From: Bacteroidales bacterium
GTDB taxonomy: Bacteria; Bacteroidota; Bacteroidia; Bacteroidales; P3
Length of the DNA stretch: 64,000 bases
Direction of reading: 5' to 3'
Assembly (NCBI GenBank): GCA_017480185.1
Contig: JAFVBC010000018.1
Span: forward strand, 1 to 64,000
Part shown: positions 26,171 to 35,389 of the stretch, in pieces
Numbering within the stretch: position 1 is the first letter of the stretch
How the letters are laid out: each line of letters starts with the position of its first letter
Made by a program: the position numbers and the translations under genes
Notes under the pieces: model-generated
Told to the model about the DNA's origin: nothing
Database searches by the model: none
Seen by the model: the letters and a program-made list of their open reading frames with translations, nothing else

Positions 26171-27444
26171 ATCTTTTTCAATAGGAAATAACCAATTTGG
26201 CAGTCGAGACACCGCCTGTTGGCACAATAATTATTCTCTAACTGTATCAAAGCTTGGCTCTGCGCCGCACTGCGACACTCAAGGCCTCCACGACTCCACT
26301 TGCGAGTGATGCGATTGGCTTCGGGTTTGAGTTGGTTTAGCAGTTCTATTGCCTGCTCTTTATACTGCTGCTTACCAATGGTTTGACCATAAACAAAAAG
26401 TAGTGGAACCCAAGCATTTATGATAATCGACACAGCCTGCATATCGCCGATGTGTTTTTTGAAATGTCGCGTGTTTGGCTTGTCAAACTGGTAATGGTTA
26501 TCCCAATAATTAGAAGCCGTCTGATTAAAGAATTGAAGAAGATGGTCAACATCAACTGTTTGCAACATTTTTGAAAACAGCCCACTAACTTCACACACCA
26601 AATGTGCAAACTGACTAATTCTAATTGTGGGGAAAGAAGATGGACGTAAACAATAAAATTTCCATAGGTATCCATCTATTGGTTTAAGGCCAAGGGCTTG
26701 TCGCAAAGCCTCATAGTCGGCCTGCAAAGCCCGAGGATAGTCGTCTGTAAAGTAGCCGTCAAGCAAGCCTGCTTGCCCCATAAGCAAAGCCTCAACACGA
26801 GTGGGGTTGTCTTTCCACCTTGCAAGCAGTCGCATGTCTACTGATTTGGCCAAAAGTTCAAACGGCAAAGCATTCACTCTTCCTCCGAAATAGTGTGCCA
26901 TAAGCAAATAGCACGTCTGCTCCCAGCCACCCCTACTTTCGTCAAGTAACCGTCTAACGGTTGTCGCTTTTTCCTCGACTCGCTCCACAAGCAACCGCTC
27001 GAAAAAGGAGTTAAGCATAAAAGGGGGCAGCAGTTGCACCTCGCTTATGCACTGCTGCTCCCCTTCTGTAACCGATGTTATACGTGAATATTTGTCTATA
27101 AGAGCCTGCGAAAGGTATTTTTGCAAGCACAACGTGAGCGGCATTTGCCCATTTTCAAGCCTCACTTGGGCATCGTCGTCATAGACCACATGCAGCACAA
27201 CGTTGTTGTAACCACAATCTGAAGAATGTCCATGGGCTATCCAATCGCTACTCTTTACATGTATCTCTACATTACCTATCCATTCAACGTTGTCAATGAC
27301 CAAATGCGCATTCTGAAAATCGGGTCCAGCATCGCGATTCAGCGTCCCACACGACACCACCCTAATAAACCGCCCATCAACAGTATACACGGGCTTATCA
27401 TAAAGTTGGTAGCGCCAAACATACTGAAGGAACGCTTCAGTCAT
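26167..27444 (-). CDS. DUF2851 family protein
   Basis: 425 residues. The start [20 protein letters not shown] and the following DAGPDFQNAHLVIDNVEWIG are typical of DUF2851, a Bacteroidota protein family of unknown function. C-terminal Cys residues (CANRRCLDCQIGYFLLKK) may bind metal. The first base of dnaJ's stop codon is shared with this start (TGATG), and the end overlaps murF-alr by 4 bases, so translation is coupled across the three genes. No signal peptide; cytoplasmic. Confidence 0.88.
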   Translation of the reverse strand: MTEAFLQYVWRYQLYDKPVYTVDGRFIRVVSCGTLNRDAGPDFQNAHLVIDNVEWIGNVEIHVKSSDWIAHGHSSDCGYNNVVLHVVYDDDAQVRLENGQMPLTLCLQKYLSQALIDKYSRITSVTEGEQQCISEVQLLPPFMLNSFFERLLVERVEEKATTVRRLLDESRGGWEQTCYLLMAHYFGGRVNALPFELLAKSVDMRLLARWKDNPTRVEALLMGQAGLLDGYFTDDYPRALQADYEALRQALGLKPIDGYLWKFYCLRPSSFPTIRISQFAHLVCEVSGLFSKMLQTVDVDHLLQFFNQTASNYWDNHYQFDKPNTRHFKKHIGDMQAVSIIINAWVPLLFVYGQTIGKQQYKEQAIELLNQLKPEANRITRKWSRGGLECRSAAQSQALIQLENNYCANRRCLDCQIGYFLLKKI

Positions 27445-28589
27445 CAGTTGAATATTTCACGCATTTTATCAAAGAAACCACGTTCTTGCTTGGTAGGATT
27501 AGGCTTGAAATTGTCATGGTTCTTCAAATCTTCAAGCATCTTCTTTTCTTCCTTGCTCAAAACTTTGGGGACCCACACGTTGACACTAACCAACAAGTCG
27601 CCCCTGCCATAGCCATTAAGCACTGGCAATCCTTTGCCTCTAATGCGTAGCACCCTACCAGATGGCGTACCGGGTTCTATCTTCACCTTTACCTTACCCG
27701 TCAACGTAGGTATTTCTATCGAGGCTCCAAGTGCTGCTTCACTGAACGTCACAAAAGCATTGTAGTATATATTTGCCTCTTGTCTCTCAAAAAGGTCGTG
27801 TGGTAGTTCCTCGATAACAACAATTAGGTCGCCCGCAACTCCACCTCTCGCTGCAGCATTGCCCTGTCCGTGCATAGACAACTGCATACCATCTTGCACA
27901 CCAGCAGGTATGTTTATCGTGATAACTTCTTCGCTCTTTACAATTCCGTCTCCGTGGCAATCGTGGCACTTATCCTTTATTATCCTTCCTTCTCCACCAC
28001 AATTGGGGCAAGCCGTCTGGGTTTGCATCTGTCCGAGGATTGTTCTCTTCACTTCAGTCACTACACCCGTGCCATGACAGTGCTGACATGTTTCGTATGC
28101 ATTATTTTTAGCTCCCGACCCTCCACATGTCTTGCACGGTACATACTTGTTCACTTTTATCTTTTTCTCACAACCATGCTCAATTTCTTCAAGGGTCAGT
28201 TTCACCTTAATTCGCAGATTACTTCCACGTTGCACACGTCGTCCACCCGTTCTAAATCCACCATTGAACCCTCCAAAACCACCGCCTCCAAATAGGTCGC
28301 CAAACAGGTCGCCGAACTGAGAGAATATATCATTCATATTCATGCCACCCTGTGCATACGACCCATTCATACCATCCATACCGAATTGGTCATAGCGAGC
28401 CTTCTTTTCGGGGTTGCTCAACACATCGTATGCCTCGGCTGCCTCTTTGAACTTTTCTTCTGCATCCTTATCTCCTGGATTGCGATCAGGATGATATTTC
28501 AGTGCAAGCTTCCTATAAGCCGACTTTAGTTCCTCTGGTGTGGCATTTTTGCTCACTCCAAGAACCTCATAATAATCGCGTTTTTCCAT
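27444..28589 (-). CDS. dnaJ: Chaperone DnaJ (Hsp40)
   Basis: 381 residues. DnaJ stimulates DnaK ATP hydrolysis and delivers clients. The J domain includes [16 protein letters not shown] with the HPD motif. A Gly/Phe-rich linker follows, then four CxxCxGxG zinc repeats ([32 protein letters not shown]), and the client-binding C-terminal domains. It lies 17 bases downstream of grpE and overlaps the DUF2851 gene by one base. dnaK itself is elsewhere, at the left edge. Confidence 0.98.
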   Translation of the reverse strand: MEKRDYYEVLGVSKNATPEELKSAYRKLALKYHPDRNPGDKDAEEKFKEAAEAYDVLSNPEKKARYDQFGMDGMNGSYAQGGMNMNDIFSQFGDLFGDLFGGGGFGGFNGGFRTGGRRVQRGSNLRIKVKLTLEEIEHGCEKKIKVNKYVPCKTCGGSGAKNNAYETCQHCHGTGVVTEVKRTILGQMQTQTACPNCGGEGRIIKDKCHDCHGDGIVKSEEVITINIPAGVQDGMQLSMHGQGNAAARGGVAGDLIVVIEELPHDLFERQEANIYYNAFVTFSEAALGASIEIPTLTGKVKVKIEPGTPSGRVLRIRGKGLPVLNGYGRGDLLVSVNVWVPKVLSKEEKKMLEDLKNHDNFKPNPTKQERGFFDKMREIFN

Positions 28590-28606
28590 CCTTTCTCCTT
28601 TCTATA

Positions 28607-29128
28607 CTAACATGCCACCACCACCTTGGCATACCTTAACACTTTGTCATTAAGGAAGTAGCCTTTTTCCACTACATCTATCACCACACCTTTCTGCTCT
28701 TCATCGGTGGCGGGAATCCTGGTAACAGCCTCATGAAGATTCTCATCAAAGCGTTCTCCCATCACCTCCATCTCCTTCAATCCCTTTTGCTGCAATATCT
28801 TTACCAATTTGTTATATATCAGCCTGACACCCTCATCATCGCTCATTGCGTTAAGGGCGCGTTCCATGTCGTCTATTATTGGCAGAATTGACTTTATTGT
28901 CTCTCGACTGCCATTTATCAACAAGTCGGCCTTTTCTAAATTGGTACGTTTGCGATAGTTTTCATATTCGGCGTATAAGCGTTTATACTTGTCGTCTATA
29001 GCCTCCAGTTTTTCACCAAGTTGCTGAATAGTTTCCTCGGCCGATGGTTGTTCCTCGACGGTGTCGTTCTCAACGACAGGTTCATCGTTTTCTATTGTTT
29101 CCTTATTCTTTTCTACGTCTTCTTTCAT
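28607..29128 (-). CDS. grpE: Nucleotide exchange factor GrpE
   Basis: 173 residues. GrpE releases ADP from DnaK. An acidic disordered N-terminus (about 1-40) is followed by a long coiled coil (KYKRLYAEYENYRKRTNLEK) and the beta-wing domain with GVVIDVVEKGYFLNDKVLRY. First of the chaperone pair, 17 bases before dnaJ. A small palindrome (TGACA-TTT-TGTCA, 29182-29194) lies upstream, but its role is unproven. Confidence 0.96.
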   Translation of the reverse strand: MKEDVEKNKETIENDEPVVENDTVEEQPSAEETIQQLGEKLEAIDDKYKRLYAEYENYRKRTNLEKADLLINGSRETIKSILPIIDDMERALNAMSDDEGVRLIYNKLVKILQQKGLKEMEVMGERFDENLHEAVTRIPATDEEQKGVVIDVVEKGYFLNDKVLRYAKVVVAC

Positions 29129-29190
29129 AGTGCAATGTTTGTTATTATACGAGCAAAAAGCTTGCCATAGTCAGAAAGTATGACATTTTG

Positions 29191-30738
29191 TCACCACACA
29201 AAGACATCCTGTGGCGAACGTGGGCGTTTTTGTGGCGCCCAGTTATAGCCGTTCAGTTGTTTTTGGTCGTCGGGCAGAGCTTCTACAGGATAGGTTTGCA
29301 TATCAGCTTTATCGTATGTCACCACACGTGCGGGCGCTCTATTATTGTCAAAGTAAATGCGCATGTCAGTACCCACACCGACATTGACACCTACCAACTC
29401 GGGACGACGTTCGGCATTGGTCTCGGTTATGTAGTAAACCATCTGCGCATTACCCAATATGTCAACATATTTTGGCTCGCCATTTTCAAAATACACTCGT
29501 CCCCGTTTGCCTTTCAACTGATTGAAACGGTCGCGATCAACCTGCTCTATTGCAAAGCAATCGTTACGAAGATAGGCATGCTTTACGCCAGCCGAGTCTA
29601 TAAACAAAGATATTGTATCGGCCGAACATTGATAATGGTCATACCACAAAAACGGCGAGCCGAAGAGGGTTATCACCGAATCCGAAGCCGAATAAAAAGC
29701 CGAATCGCCCATAGCCTGAACGTCTCGTCGGTAGAGTTTCACTTTATAATTGGCACGAACAGCCTGCATGTGGTTAGAACTGTCGGTGGTTATATAGATT
29801 GTGTCGGCATGAAGGAAAAGCGAGTCTCCATTGTCAATAAACAACACATGCGCGCTGTCGGTAACAAACGAGTAGTGCAAACTTTGATTGGTCTCGCCAT
29901 AACGTCCCGTACAGTGCAAATCGTTGGTCGAATCTATTATGTTTACATGACCGAACGCTTTGCCATACTCTTGTATAGCATCATAATAAAGGGTGTCGCT
30001 ATCTATTGATTTCTTCTGATTATCTACGTGCGAACCCCTATACGATATGGCAAAACGAGATGTCGTATTGTAGTCGCCGAGCTCACTATATATCACCGAC
30101 GAATCGCTATAAATATGCGTAGGACTTTCAAAATGTGCAATTCTACTGATGGTGTTGTAGGTCAACGTATCGGTCAACAGCGTAGCCGACGAGTCGCTCA
30201 ACACCACGTCGCCATAGATATAAAACTCTTTCAGTGCCGAGTTGTAGAAACCTTGTTTACTATCAAGTACGCGATCGCTGCTTGTGCCATGTCCCCACAG
30301 GTTATAGTAGGCCGTAGAAGTGTTGCGATTATATGTCAAATGATTAGACTTTAACGTGGTTTCACCATCAACAAGCACCACTGTATCAGCCCAAATATCA
30401 ACCACGCGTGCATTTCCATCATAGTACAAACTATCGCCCCAAATGGTAGTTGTGTCCGTTAGTCGTATCACAATGTCGCCAAATGCAGTAAAGCTATTCT
30501 CCAAAGTGTTATAGTGAGCCGAGTCGGCATCAAGTGTCATACCTTCATGCGAAGCCTTAACCCCATTATACAGCACCCACACATTGGCGCGATCGGGATA
30601 CCTTGAGCCAGTGCCAGCAGTATACTCTATCATCTTCTGAGCGCAAGCATAGCCACCTGTTAAGCACAGGTATAGCACAGCAACAGCACGCCACACAGAC
30701 TTCACTGCCAAGTTTTTATGTTGGGTAAGATGTATCAT
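29191..30738 (-). CDS. OstA/LptA-like exported protein
   Basis: About 515 residues from ATG 30738 (MIHLTQHKNLAVKSVW..., signal peptide to CAQ); an ATG at 30753 is also possible. The mature protein is made of repeated OstA-type beta units (GDSLYYDGNARVVDIWADTV, LTYNTISRIAHF, DSDTLYYDAIQEYGKAFGHV), the fold that forms LPS-carrying jellyrolls in LptA and the LptD N-terminus. It therefore probably belongs to the lipopolysaccharide transport bridge of Bacteroidota. No LptD-type barrel is attached. It lies between gldJ and grpE. Confidence 0.85.
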   Translation of the reverse strand: MIHLTQHKNLAVKSVWRAVAVLYLCLTGGYACAQKMIEYTAGTGSRYPDRANVWVLYNGVKASHEGMTLDADSAHYNTLENSFTAFGDIVIRLTDTTTIWGDSLYYDGNARVVDIWADTVVLVDGETTLKSNHLTYNRNTSTAYYNLWGHGTSSDRVLDSKQGFYNSALKEFYIYGDVVLSDSSATLLTDTLTYNTISRIAHFESPTHIYSDSSVIYSELGDYNTTSRFAISYRGSHVDNQKKSIDSDTLYYDAIQEYGKAFGHVNIIDSTNDLHCTGRYGETNQSLHYSFVTDSAHVLFIDNGDSLFLHADTIYITTDSSNHMQAVRANYKVKLYRRDVQAMGDSAFYSASDSVITLFGSPFLWYDHYQCSADTISLFIDSAGVKHAYLRNDCFAIEQVDRDRFNQLKGKRGRVYFENGEPKYVDILGNAQMVYYITETNAERRPELVGVNVGVGTDMRIYFDNNRAPARVVTYDKADMQTYPVEALPDDQKQLNGYNWAPQKRPRSPQDVFVW

Positions 30739-30751
30739 TCTGCAACAAGAC

Positions 30752-30790
30752 AAAAGGAATTAGGAGTCTGTCTGACCACTAATTCCTTTT
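30752..30790 (-). terminator. Hairpin between the gldJ-like and ostA-like genes
   Basis: Arms 30752-30763 and 30779-30790 pair (AAAAGGAATTAG / CTAATTCCTTTT) with a 15-base loop. On the minus strand the following TTTTGTCTT is only partly T-rich, so termination may be partial. Confidence 0.6.
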
Positions 30791-30835
30791 TATGTTCAAC
30801 TCATTGCGTTACGCAGCAGCGCACCGACAGAGATT

Positions 30836-32395
30836 TTATTTTGTGCGAGAGCCAAGACGATCCATTGCACAACGGAAGCCGATCCACGAAGTTGACTTGT
30901 CTTGGTCGTAATAGCGGCGGGTACCCGACTGCAAGTAGTAGGCGCGGTCTTTCCAGCTGCCACCTTTCACAACACGCACCTTATTGTTAACGAGCGATGA
31001 AGTGGGGCTGTCTTTATCGGTACTTGTGCGACGATACATATTATTGGTGTACATATCATCGTCCGACATCTGTGTGCCGTTGTCCTCATCTTCGTCCTCA
31101 CCGTCTGAGCCAGTGCCATCCTCTTCGTCTTCACCCTCTATGTTTTCATCGCGCCAGTTTTCAAGATTCGAAGCACGATCGCCATCAAGATAGTTAACGT
31201 TGTTGGCTTGGCGGTAGTTGCGGCGGTTGGCGTCAAAGTCGACATCCTTATACACCACCATTCCATCGTCGCCAAGTTGCACGGCGTCGTCTTCATCGCG
31301 AACGGCAGTGCGATAGATATTTCCGCGGAAAGGATCAAGATCGTCGGCACCCACTGGGCTAACCGTCTTACGATATACATCCATGCACCATTCGCTGACG
31401 TTGCCAGCCATGTTGTACAGGCCATAGTCGTTGGGGAAGTACCACTTCACGGGGCAGGTGTAGTCCCAACCATCGTTAAGATTGCCAGCCACGCCCATAG
31501 CATCGCCACGAGTGCGCTTGAAGTTGGCAAGGAACTGACCGTAGTATTTCTTGTTGGCCGAACGTAGACTTTGACCAGCCCAGGGGTAGGTCTTATGCTC
31601 TGTTACGCGCTCGTCGTAGGTGTTTCCGATATGGCCAAGTGCGGCAAACTCCCATTCAGCCTCGGTGGGTAGACGGTAGTAGGGATAGAGTATACCATCG
31701 GCCTTGCGCACATTACGCGGTTCGCCACCTGCTGACGGATTGAGGTCGGGCAAATTGTTGCGCACCTCGCCTTCAAACAAACCAGCCAAGTAGACGTCGG
31801 TTTGGAAAGCACCCGTACCCAAGTTTTCCTGCTCGTTATTGATTACACCGCGGTCGATGAGCACTTTTTCGTTCACGCGGTCGGTACGCCAAGTGCAGAA
31901 AGCTTGAGCCTGTTCCCACGACACACCAACAACTGGATAGTCCTTATAGTTGGGGCTTTGGAAATAGTAGTCGACAAAACTCTCACGCCAAGCCAACTTG
32001 TCGCGCCATGCGGCAGTGTCGGGGTATATGGCGCGCACTTTCTCAGGATACTCGTCGTTGTAGGCGCGACGCATCCAGTAGACGAACTCGCCGTAGGCTT
32101 CGTTGCTCACCTCGGTTTCGTCCATATAGAACGACGACACCGTAACGGTGTGGGCCACGTTATCCCAGCTGTAGCGAGGGTCTTCCGAGACGTGTCCCAT
32201 GACGAACGAACCACCTTCAATAAACACCAATCCTGGGGCAGTGGCCTGCTCGGTGGCGTCGGACACTTCATAACCGCCCCACTTGGGGTCGTTAAGATTC
32301 CAACCCGTGGTCGACGACTTCTTGCTTTTGCCAAAGCACGAGGTCAGCAAAAGTCCGGCCGTCAACACAAGACATGTCATTCTGAACAATTTCAT
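30836..32395 (-). CDS. gldJ: GldJ-like gliding/type IX secretion lipoprotein
   Basis: 519 residues. The lipoprotein signal ends at LLTSC. The mature start TTGWNLNDPKWGGYEV and the body with the sulfatase-modifying-factor fold (GLVFIEGGSFVMGHV, SSFYMDETEVSNEAYGEFVY, RLPTEAEWEFAALG, NVSEWCMDVY, VVKGGSWKDRAYYLQ) match GldJ/GldK. The TTGW start favours GldJ. An acidic low-complexity insert lies at about 420-450. GldJ supports gliding and type IX secretion at the outer membrane. The porP-like gene lies just upstream. The catalytic Cys of true formylglycine enzymes is not expected. Confidence 0.85.
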   Translation of the reverse strand: MKLFRMTCLVLTAGLLLTSCFGKSKKSSTTGWNLNDPKWGGYEVSDATEQATAPGLVFIEGGSFVMGHVSEDPRYSWDNVAHTVTVSSFYMDETEVSNEAYGEFVYWMRRAYNDEYPEKVRAIYPDTAAWRDKLAWRESFVDYYFQSPNYKDYPVVGVSWEQAQAFCTWRTDRVNEKVLIDRGVINNEQENLGTGAFQTDVYLAGLFEGEVRNNLPDLNPSAGGEPRNVRKADGILYPYYRLPTEAEWEFAALGHIGNTYDERVTEHKTYPWAGQSLRSANKKYYGQFLANFKRTRGDAMGVAGNLNDGWDYTCPVKWYFPNDYGLYNMAGNVSEWCMDVYRKTVSPVGADDLDPFRGNIYRTAVRDEDDAVQLGDDGMVVYKDVDFDANRRNYRQANNVNYLDGDRASNLENWRDENIEGEDEEDGTGSDGEDEDEDNGTQMSDDDMYTNNMYRRTSTDKDSPTSSLVNNKVRVVKGGSWKDRAYYLQSGTRRYYDQDKSTSWIGFRCAMDRLGSRTK

Positions 32396-32479
32396 AGGCT
32401 GTATTTGTCGGTTGTTTTATTTCTATAACGGACGACAGCGTTTTTTTGTTTCACTGTCGCACAACTTTTTTATTTCACT

Positions 32480-33490
32480 TTAGAACGAGGGGCAACGTAT
32501 GGCCTTTATCTTCTTTTTATGCTCGGGCACTGGCAGCAACAAACCCACCGTGAGCTCATGGGCACCACCAGTGTTGTTGGCCAACTGCGACACGGTTACG
32601 TCGTAGCTGTAGCCCACTTTGAAATAGTCTTGCTGCACACCTGCCATAAAGATAAATGCGTCGGGGTTCTCTATGCCGTTACGGAACCACACACCTACCA
32701 AGAATGGCATCCAGTCAAGATAAACACCATAGTTGAAGTAATGTTGCCCACCTTGGTATTGATAGACCGCATTGGGCGAGATGATGGGCGTGCCCAACCC
32801 GAGCGCCGACTGACGGCGACGTTCTTCCGACACGTTGATCAAACCACCCCCATGAACGGTGAATTTCATAGCCACACGGTCTTCGCTATAGAAAGCCTGA
32901 TTGGGCTGGGTGAGGTGGGCGGCTGCTATACCAGCATACCACTTCGAGCTGAAAACCAACGCACCAGCATTGAAGTCGAGACTCCATTTACTGGTCTTAT
33001 CGGGCGGCGTGGCACCTGTTGCAAACGAGAAACCCAACTGATCGTCAATCTGGTCTGGGAAGCGCAGGTATTCGCTCCAGTTGAGGTTGTTGTTGACAAG
33101 CGTGGCTTGCAGGGCTGCGTTGACATATATGTCGCGTGCTACTTGGAAACGAAACGAGTACATTGCCCCGATAGAGGTGGTGGACAGTGCCCCGTGGTCG
33201 CCCTGACGGTCGGTCACCAAAAGGAAGCCCAAACCGCCATGCAAGTCGTTGAAATACTGATCGTACGAGGCCGAAACGGTGGTATAGGCACTGACCAGTC
33301 CTGGCCACTGACCACGGTAACTCAACGATATGCGCGGAGCCACCACCGAGCCTGCGAATGCAGGGTTGAGATAGAGCGGATTGGCGTAGAACTGAGAAAA
33401 GCCTATATCCTGCGCCTTACCAGTGAAAGCACCCAGCATGGCCACCGCCATCACAAGCGCCTGTTTCCAATTCGTTCTTTTGTAGTGCAT
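32480..33490 (-). CDS. porP: PorP/SprF family type IX secretion outer-membrane protein
   Basis: 336 residues with signal peptide to GKAQ, then the hallmark DIGFSQFYANPLYLNPAFAG and repeated barrel strands. The PorP/SprF family sits in the outer membrane and is linked to type IX secretion and adhesin export or attachment. It is followed by the GldJ-like lipoprotein after 84 bases. The core gldKLMN genes are not in this window, so it may be one of several paralogues. Confidence 0.9.
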   Translation of the reverse strand: MHYKRTNWKQALVMAVAMLGAFTGKAQDIGFSQFYANPLYLNPAFAGSVVAPRISLSYRGQWPGLVSAYTTVSASYDQYFNDLHGGLGFLLVTDRQGDHGALSTTSIGAMYSFRFQVARDIYVNAALQATLVNNNLNWSEYLRFPDQIDDQLGFSFATGATPPDKTSKWSLDFNAGALVFSSKWYAGIAAAHLTQPNQAFYSEDRVAMKFTVHGGGLINVSEERRRQSALGLGTPIISPNAVYQYQGGQHYFNYGVYLDWMPFLVGVWFRNGIENPDAFIFMAGVQQDYFKVGYSYDVTVSQLANNTGGAHELTVGLLLPVPEHKKKIKAIRCPSF

Positions 33491-33670
33491 ACGATAGACC
33501 TATATTCCAAAATGCAATATTACATTTTTTTTTCTAACCGATGTAACTTTTTTACACAACAGCCAATTAGCAACTGATTATCAACCCGTTGTAAAATCAC
33601 ACTTTTCTCAAATCATCTTCTGAAGGCAATCTCTCGGCCAGTTTTCAACTGTCTTTTGCCGCAATCTTTC

Positions 33671-34258
33671 TTACTGTTCTTTATCCTCTCGTTCAAGCAC
33701 CGAGCAACCGTGGAAAGCCGTGCCGTCGATGTGAGCAGCGCCACTCGTGGGAAGGTTGACACGGCGCAAGCCTGTGCACATGGAGAAGGCCGACATGCCA
33801 ACAGAATCGACCGTCGAGGGCACATTCAACTCGCTCAAGCTGCGGCAATAAGCAAATGCCCCCTCGCCAATGGCGTGCAACGAGTCGGGCAACGAGACGT
33901 TTTTCAACGCCACACAGCCATTAAAGGCCTGTGTGGCAATGCGTTTAACATGCCGTCCGAGTGCAATCGACGAAAGGCTGTCGCAGTTGTAGAAGGCATT
34001 TCGGCCAACCTCAACAACTGGCAACACTCTATCCCCAAAAGCCACACTGTCGGGCAATGTAACCGCCCCACAAGGCCGTTGGCCTGCAGCATAGTAGGGC
34101 CAACTGACGATTGCATGCGTTACCACTGCGCCTTCGGCAGTGGCGCGAAACCATAGGGTGTTTCCGTCGGGTGTCGTGATGGTGGTTTGCAACTGGCCTA
34201 CAACCACTTGCGGGCACAACAAGGCTAAAACAGCAAACAAGAATACGTAACGTTTCAT
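33671..34258 (-). CDS. Exported leucine-rich repeat (BspA-type) protein
   Basis: 195 residues from ATG 34258, with signal peptide MKRYVFLFAVLALLCPQVVVG. Four LRR_5-type repeats are seen (VGRNAFYNCDSLSSIALGRH, ATQAFNGCVALKNVSLPDSL, GEGAFAYCRSLSELNVPSTV, GMSAFSMCTGLRRVNLP). These BspA-like surface repeats usually bind proteins or host matrix. The gene is short for the family and lacks a C-terminal sorting domain. The upstream ATG at 34321 is rejected because the -7 box at 34263-34270 lies inside that extension. Confidence 0.82.
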   Translation of the reverse strand: MKRYVFLFAVLALLCPQVVVGQLQTTITTPDGNTLWFRATAEGAVVTHAIVSWPYYAAGQRPCGAVTLPDSVAFGDRVLPVVEVGRNAFYNCDSLSSIALGRHVKRIATQAFNGCVALKNVSLPDSLHAIGEGAFAYCRSLSELNVPSTVDSVGMSAFSMCTGLRRVNLPTSGAAHIDGTAFHGCSVLEREDKEQ

Positions 34259-34262
34259 GCTG

Positions 34263-34270
34263 CAAAGGTA
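34263..34270 (-). promoter_or_regulatory. -7 box directly in front of the LRR gene
   Basis: TACCTTTG on the minus strand only 4 bases before ATG 34258, which predicts a leaderless or nearly leaderless mRNA. Confidence 0.55.
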
Positions 34271-34323
34271 AGAAAATAAGCAATAGATGAAAGCAACTCC
34301 GTGAGGACTCGAACGCCACAAAT

Positions 34324-34404
34324 AGGTGTCAAGTAGGGCTGTTCTTCAGTCGTTCTTCAGTCAGTGACTGAAGAACGACTGAAGAACAGCCCTACTTGAC
34401 ACCT
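34324..34404. repeat. Perfect 40-bp-arm palindrome, family member b
   Basis: 34324-34363 and 34365-34404 are exact reverse complements around one base. Each arm carries AGGTGTCAAGTAGGGC and two GTTCTTCAGTC modules. It lies between the divergent LRR and LuxR-type genes. Confidence 0.95.
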
Positions 34405-34474
34405 ACATGATGCCTATGTGCTCCCTTGTTGTAATAAACAAACTTTTTTACTGCCAATTCCTCGAAAAAAAGCG

Positions 34475-34482
34475 TATATTTG
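34475..34482 (+). promoter_or_regulatory. -7 box of the hemerythrin-like/LuxR regulator gene
   Basis: TATATTTG, 34 bases before the ATG at 34517; no clear -33 element. Confidence 0.55.
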
Positions 34483-34516
34483 CGAGCATATTTATATACA
34501 CAAATAATGTTGCATT

Positions 34517-35389
34517 ATGCTGAATACCATACGCAATAGTTATTTCTCCGGCCGAATGAAAATGGCCGATATGATAGCCGCCAACTACGATTTAATTCTG
34601 CTTCTGCCCCGTTTTGGCATACCCATGGGCTTTGGCGATTCCACCGTAAAAGAGGTGTGTCGAGACCACGGCATCGACATCAACTTCTTCCTCATGGTGT
34701 GCAATATATACAGTTTTGACGACTATAGGCCTGACAACGATGAGCTGTCGCAGATTGATAACCGACTGGTGGTGAAGCACCTACAAGCCTCGCACCATTA
34801 CTACATCAACGAGCGTCTGCCCCACATGCAGCGTTTTTTGGAGCAAATGACGGCCTCGATAGAGAAAACCACTGGCAACGTGTTGCGCAAATATTTTGCC
34901 GACTACTACCTTGAGGTGCAAAACCACGTGAACCGCGAGGAGCGTAAACTGAAGGCCATGTTGCACGAGATGGATAAAAACCACTCGGTGAGCCGTTCGA
35001 CGATAGAGCATTTCTTGTCGAAAGGCCACGACGACATAAAGGACAAACTGTCAGACCTTACCAAAATCATCTACAAGTACATCCCCGGCGAGCATTTGTC
35101 GGACGAACTGACACAGATGGTGTTTGACATTTTGCAACTCACGCGCGACTTGGAGCGGCACACTGTGGTTGAAGAGGTGTTGCTGTCGCCCAACGAAGAC
35201 TACGACTTGAGCGACCGCGAACATGATGTGTTGAAACTGGTGGCACAGGGATTGAGCAGCAAGGAGATTGCCGCCAAACTCAACATTGCCGTCAACACTG
35301 TCAACACCCACCGCAAAAACATCACCAAAAAGACTGGCATAAAATCGGTAGCAGGTTTGGCTGTCTACACAATGCTCAAATCAAAATGA
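34517..35389 (+). CDS. One-component regulator: ScdA-like N-terminus, hemerythrin-like domain, LuxR helix-turn-helix
   Basis: 290 residues. Residues 20-62 (GFGDSTVKEVCRDHGIDINF) resemble the N-terminal domain of ScdA/RIC di-iron repair proteins. About 80-190 is helical with HHYYINERLPHM and HVNREERKLKAML, the His/Glu pattern of hemerythrin-type di-iron sites. About 226-285 is a GerE/LuxR DNA-binding domain (LSDREHDVLKLVAQGLSSKE). I infer a DNA-binding sensor of oxygen, nitric oxide or redox state. The stop overlaps the start of the next gene as ATGA, so it probably controls its own operon, the polyferredoxin run downstream. Confidence 0.82.
   Translation: MLNTIRNSYFSGRMKMADMIAANYDLILLLPRFGIPMGFGDSTVKEVCRDHGIDINFFLMVCNIYSFDDYRPDNDELSQIDNRLVVKHLQASHHYYINERLPHMQRFLEQMTASIEKTTGNVLRKYFADYYLEVQNHVNREERKLKAMLHEMDKNHSVSRSTIEHFLSKGHDDIKDKLSDLTKIIYKYIPGEHLSDELTQMVFDILQLTRDLERHTVVEEVLLSPNEDYDLSDREHDVLKLVAQGLSSKEIAAKLNIAVNTVNTHRKNITKKTGIKSVAGLAVYTMLKSK

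Noticed and set aside
29182..29194. TGACA-TTT-TGTCA palindrome before grpE as a heat-shock operator
   Set aside because: Matches no regulator site I know in this phylum and occurs once; kept only as a remark.
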